Source: Acidobacteriaceae bacterium
GTDB lineage: Bacteria > Acidobacteriota > Terriglobia > Terriglobales > Acidobacteriaceae
Assembly (NCBI GenBank): GCA_030838305.1
Contig: JAUTWY010000362.1
Coordinates: 1 to 17,095, forward strand
Reading direction: 5' to 3'
DNA length: 17,095 nucleotides
Shown here: one piece after another, positions 13,804 to 17,095 of the stretch
Layout: the number at the start of each line of letters is the position of its first letter
Position numbering within the stretch: position 1 is the stretch's first letter
Notes under the pieces: generated by a model
The model's input: only the letters and a program-made list of their open reading frames with translations
Told to the model about the DNA's origin: nothing
The model's database searches: none
Made by a program: the position numbers and the translations under genes

Positions 13804-16620
13804 ATGACCCGATTCTCCCGCGTTTTCCTGATCGTAGTTCTCGTTTTTCCGATTGCGCTTTCCGCACAAGATCGCCACCCCAACAGTTCCTCGATCTCAC
13901 TTCCGACGAGCAAGACGCTCACCATTCCCGCCCCCGGCCGCATTGCCAGCACTAACAGTTTTCCAGCCACCCTGGCTCTCAGCCCGGACGGCCATTACGC
14001 CGCCTTATTGAACAACGGTTATGGAACGCAAGAAACTCTGGCCACGCAATCGATCGCAGTTTTGGATATGAAAACAAACCGCCTCTCCGATTACCCGGAC
14101 AAGCGCTTCGGAGAAGAGGTTCACCAGAGTTACTTTCTTGGTCTCGTTTTCGGCTCCGACGGAAAGCATCTCTACGCGTCAGTCGGGTCAATCACTGACC
14201 CCATCGGCCAGAAATCGGCAGATACCGGGAACGGCATTGCCGTCTACACCTTCTTGGATGGCAAAGTCACGCCCGATCGCTTTATCGCGATCGAACCGCA
14301 ACCGCTCGCAGCCGGGAAAAAAGTCGCCATCGCTTTGCAGAAGACTCGCGCAGGAACCGCGATCCCATATCCCGCCGGACTGGCGCTGCTCTCTGCTGGA
14401 GGGCGCGACCGCCTTCTGGTCGCAAACAATCTCTCCGATAACGTGGTGCTGCTTGACGTCGCAAGCGGCAAAGTTCTCCAGCGCTTTGACCTCAGCACCG
14501 GCGACCTGATCCCCTCTTCTTTTCCTTACACAGTCGTGGCCACGCGTGACGGGCGCCGTGCGTGGTGCAGTTTGTGGAATGGGTCGCGCATCGCGGAACT
14601 CGATCTCTCTACGGGTAAAGTGGTTCGCTCGATCAAGTTGAAAGAACCCGACGATCCAGTCGCACCTGGCTCGCATCCCACCGCGATGCTATTGAGTCCC
14701 GACGAGAAAGTTCTCTACGTGGCCTTGTCGAATGCTGATGCGGTCGCAGTTGTTTCAACCGAGAGCGCCAGCATTCTCGCTTTCCTGAACACGACAGTTC
14801 ACAGTCAAGAGTACGCTGGCACTTATCCTAGCGCGCTGGGCCAGTCCGCTGATGGCAAGCGCCTATTCGTCGCTGATGCCTCCAGCAACGCGATAGCAGT
14901 TTTTGATACGTCGAAGCTGAATCCAGGCTCTCCTCCCAACGAACCCGTCCCCGCCCTCGGATTCATCCCCACGGACTGGTACCCTAGCGCTCTCGCCGTA
15001 CAAGGCGAAGATCTGCTCATCGCTACGGCCAAAGGCCAAAGCACAGGCCCGAACAAAGGCATGGGCAAGACCGCATATGAAATCAAACACCACGGTCATC
15101 CCTACATTGCCACGCTGCTCCACGGCTCGATCGCACGACTGAATGTTCCCTCCACTCTCGGCAAGCTCGAAGAACTGACTCGCATTGTCGAACACGACAA
15201 CCTGCTGCATCAGGATCCCGGTACGATCAAGTTCGCCGCCGGCAAGAATCCCATCAAGCACGTGATCTACGTCATCAAAGAGAACCGCACCTACGACCAA
15301 GTGTTTGGCGATATGAAAGTCGGTGACGGGGACCCGTCCCTAACTCTCTACGGCGCCGACATCACGCCCAACGAGCACAAACTCGCATTGCAGTTCGGCG
15401 TGCTCGACAATTTTTACGACAGCGGAGAAGTTTCCGGCGACGGACACCTCTGGTCCACCGCCGCCATCACCAGCGATTACAACGAAAAAACCTGGCAGAT
15501 CGCCTACCGCGGCCACGAACGAACGTATGACTTTGGCGGTGCAGTAGCGGACGAAGTGCCGCTCGAGAATAATCAGGCCGACATCGACGACCCTTCCACC
15601 GGTTTTCTCTGGGACAACGTTGCCCGCCACGGACTCACGTACCGTGACTACGGCGAATTTGTCAGTGCAGAGTGGTGCAACAAAATCCGCAAAGCTGCGT
15701 CACCCAAGGAAGGAACACCTTCTGTGCGGCAGGTTGCGTGTCCTCGTACAGAAGTTCACAAAGGAGAGCCTCTTGCGCCCAATGTCGGCGACCCACACGC
15801 TGGTCCGAGCCCGTGGCCGTGGGCAGTCCCGCTGTTCAAGCAAGTCAAGCCCACCAAAGCTGTGTTGCGCGGTCACTTCGACCCGCTCTTTCCCGATTTC
15901 AACACCGATTATCCCGACCAACTCCGCGCCGACGAATTCTTGAACGAGTTCGCGGCCTACGCCCGAGCCTGCGTGGCGAACGAGGGGCCCGAGTTCCAAC
16001 TACCGGCGTTTGTGCTGCTCTACCTGCCCGACGACCATACAGGTGGCACCCGACCCGAACGTCCGCGTCCGGAAGCCTCGGTCGCCGACAATGATCTTGC
16101 TCTCGGACGCGTTGTCGACGCCGTCTCGCACAGTCCGTACTGGGACGATACTGCGATCTTCATTCTCGAAGACGATGCGCAAGCCGGCGGTGACCACGTC
16201 GATGCCCACCGCTCCATCGCCTTCGTCGTCAGCAAATATTCACCCGGAACGGCAGCCGAGCCCTACGTTGAGCACCGCTTCTACACCACGGTCAACATGA
16301 TTCACACCATGGAGATGCTCCTCGGTCTGCCTCCCATGAATCAAAACGACGCCTACGCCCCGGCGATGGGACCCATGTTCTCCGGCGCAAGCGCCCAGCC
16401 GTCATTTCAAGCCGACTATCGCAACCTCAAGAACGGCCTGATTTACGAAACGAATAAACGCAGTGCCCCAGGCGCAACCGAATCAACGAAAATGGATTTC
16501 TCCCGCCCCGACGCCGCCGGTGCTGCGCGCCTGAACGAAGTCCTCTGGCGCGACCGGCGAGGAGAGGCACCTGTTCCTGCGCCAAAACACACGACCTTCC
16601 CGGCGGGAGGCGATCAATAG
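13804..16620 (+). CDS. Exported YncE-like beta-propeller/phosphoesterase fusion, 938 aa
   Basis: A signal peptide (residues 1-21, cleavage ALSA-QD) directs export. Residues about 50-450 form a beta-propeller of the YncE type, shown by repeated blades such as LALSPDGHYAALL, SADGKRLFVADASSNAIAVFD and LLSPDEKVLYVALSNADAV. Residues about 485-860 form a phosphoesterase domain of the alkaline-phosphatase superfamily (PF04185 type): KENRTYDQVFGD (Glu493, Asn494, Thr496), SGDGHLWSTAA (Asp546, His548), LPDDHTGG (Asp743, Asp744, His745), ILEDDAQ (Glu789, Asp790, Asp791) and GGDHVDAHR (Asp797, His798, His802), plausible metal ligands. The domain order matches proteins annotated as bifunctional YncE/alkaline phosphatase family. 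The natural substrate is unknown; a role in releasing phosphate from esters is inferred from its place behind phoU. The start at 13804 removes 76 unlikely residues and exposes the signal peptide. Confidence 0.9.
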   Translation: MTRFSRVFLIVVLVFPIALSAQDRHPNSSSISLPTSKTLTIPAPGRIASTNSFPATLALSPDGHYAALLNNGYGTQETLATQSIAVLDMKTNRLSDYPDKRFGEEVHQSYFLGLVFGSDGKHLYASVGSITDPIGQKSADTGNGIAVYTFLDGKVTPDRFIAIEPQPLAAGKKVAIALQKTRAGTAIPYPAGLALLSAGGRDRLLVANNLSDNVVLLDVASGKVLQRFDLSTGDLIPSSFPYTVVATRDGRRAWCSLWNGSRIAELDLSTGKVVRSIKLKEPDDPVAPGSHPTAMLLSPDEKVLYVALSNADAVAVVSTESASILAFLNTTVHSQEYAGTYPSALGQSADGKRLFVADASSNAIAVFDTSKLNPGSPPNEPVPALGFIPTDWYPSALAVQGEDLLIATAKGQSTGPNKGMGKTAYEIKHHGHPYIATLLHGSIARLNVPSTLGKLEELTRIVEHDNLLHQDPGTIKFAAGKNPIKHVIYVIKENRTYDQVFGDMKVGDGDPSLTLYGADITPNEHKLALQFGVLDNFYDSGEVSGDGHLWSTAAITSDYNEKTWQIAYRGHERTYDFGGAVADEVPLENNQADIDDPSTGFLWDNVARHGLTYRDYGEFVSAEWCNKIRKAASPKEGTPSVRQVACPRTEVHKGEPLAPNVGDPHAGPSPWPWAVPLFKQVKPTKAVLRGHFDPLFPDFNTDYPDQLRADEFLNEFAAYARACVANEGPEFQLPAFVLLYLPDDHTGGTRPERPRPEASVADNDLALGRVVDAVSHSPYWDDTAIFILEDDAQAGGDHVDAHRSIAFVVSKYSPGTAAEPYVEHRFYTTVNMIHTMEMLLGLPPMNQNDAYAPAMGPMFSGASAQPSFQADYRNLKNGLIYETNKRSAPGATESTKMDFSRPDAAGAARLNEVLWRDRRGEAPVPAPKHTTFPAGGDQ

Positions 16621-16910
16621 TCGCGTAAGAATAGTTCGGAAGGGAAGGGCCTCTACCGGATTACGGTCAGTCCTTCAAGACTCTCAAGACTCCGCACCAG
16701 TGGACGCACTAGGTAAGGAGCGGTATACTGCGCCCGCGGTGGATCATCCTAACGCTCCCCGCGGCACGGAGGGTCCGAACAGCCTCAACGATTTTTTCAC
16801 GAATGCCTTTGGCCCTAGGATAGACCTCTACCCCTGAGTCCGCGTGGGAGCGGTTCTTGGGATTGACTCGCTCCAGGTTCGACCAAACTGAATCCGTAGG
16901 AGGAGCACCC
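16621..16910. other. 290-base intergenic spacer before the GloVer-type gene
   Basis: It contains no credible gene. Visible features are a promoter-like pair at 16701-16729, two CCGCGG palindromes (16734-16739 and 16759-16764) able to pair across a 19-base loop, and a strong ribosome binding site at the right end. No intrinsic terminator for the phosphoesterase gene is seen. Confidence 0.6.
16701..16729 (+). promoter_or_regulatory. Possible sigma-70-type promoter
   Basis: TGGACG (16701-16706; 4 of 6 to TTGACA) and TATACT (16724-16729; 5 of 6 to TATAAT) are separated by the ideal 17 bases. A start near 16736 would give a leader of about 175 bases ahead of the gene at 16911. Confidence 0.45.
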
Positions 16911-17095
16911 ATGTCGGCTACTCGCATGACTGATGTTCTGCATTTGAGGACCGGCTCGCGCCGGTGGGCTCTCGCTTGTACTCTGCTGGTGGCATTTGCT
17001 GCTGGTCCGCTTCGCGCCCAGTCCTACCAGGACTTGTACGAATTTAACTGCTCTACGGGATGCGGACCCTATGACTATGGTCGATTGATCCAGGG
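16911..17095 (+). CDS. N-terminus of a secreted GloVer-type repeat protein (partial)
   Basis: The first 61 codons of a gene that continues past the right edge. The ATG is preceded by TAGGAGGAG (16897-16905), a very strong ribosome binding site. Residues about 18-38 (RRWALACTLLVAFAAGPLRA-QS) are a signal peptide with a clear AxA-like cleavage site. The mature start, YQDLYEFNCSTGCGPYDYGR, followed by LIQG, resembles the 'LYSF...DG..P...LI.G.DGN.YGTT' tandem repeats of the choice-of-anchor GloVer-containing proteins, which are abundant in soil Acidobacteriota. The function of that family is unknown; an exported, surface-associated propeller-like protein is inferred. The two cysteines in the first repeat are unusual and could form a disulphide. 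Only one incomplete repeat is visible, so the family call is moderate. Confidence 0.6.
   Translation, partial: MSATRMTDVLHLRTGSRRWALACTLLVAFAAGPLRAQSYQDLYEFNCSTGCGPYDYGRLIQ

Noticed and set aside
16709..16927. 72-residue - strand frame in the last spacer
   Set aside because: It would begin inside the GloVer-type gene, has no ribosome binding site, and shows no family resemblance I can name. A gene remnant is possible but unsupported.
1..17095. CRISPR arrays, tRNA or rRNA genes, insertion sequences, prophage or toxin-antitoxin genes
   Set aside because: I saw no spaced identical repeats of CRISPR type, no tRNA-like cloverleaf, no transposase or integrase motifs and no small gene pairs.

Overview
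The window reads as a chromosomal segment of a GC-rich, Gram-negative-type bacterium, most likely an Acidobacteriota member (Koribacter/Terriglobia-like). The basis is gene style and content: a CHAD protein beside Ppx, a YncE/phosphoesterase fusion, the start of a GloVer-repeat secreted protein, and degenerate copies of a 'CCTGAGCG...' intergenic element. The taxonomic call is inference; there is no rRNA or marker gene to prove it.

Layout. 1-92 is the tail of an unidentified + strand gene. 120-2528 (-) is a cytosolic-type GH15 glucoamylase. 2658-3563 (+) is a secreted helical-repeat (TPR-like) protein of unknown role. From 3610 to 13574 the window is almost entirely one phosphate/polyphosphate locus: a candidate Pho box and pstS (+), a strong intrinsic terminator, ppk1 and sixA (+), then ppx and a CHAD protein on the - strand, then a second candidate Pho box and pstC-pstA-pstB-phoU (+). 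After phoU comes a 229-base spacer rich in hairpins and short repeats, then a 938-residue exported YncE-type beta-propeller/phosphoesterase fusion (13804-16620), a 290-base spacer with a plausible promoter, and the first 61 codons of a GloVer-type secreted protein running off the right edge.

How the genes fit together. PstS captures periplasmic phosphate and PstCAB imports it, with PhoU as the usual negative regulator. PPK1 stores phosphate as polyphosphate, Ppx degrades it, and the CHAD protein is expected to bind it. SixA is a phosphohistidine phosphatase placed 6 bases behind ppk1, whose catalytic cycle passes through a phosphohistidine. The exported phosphoesterase could release phosphate from organic esters. 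No phoR/phoB pair lies in the window.

The most interesting signals are the physical interleaving of the polyphosphate genes inside a split pst operon, two independent 7-4-7 direct repeats with an 11-base period ahead of pstS and pstC, a 49-base convergent overlap of sixA and ppx, and the repeat- and hairpin-rich leader of the phosphoesterase gene. I did not find a clear case of a wholly unknown system; the best candidate for new biology is a SixA-PPK1-CHAD-Ppx polyphosphate module under phosphate control.
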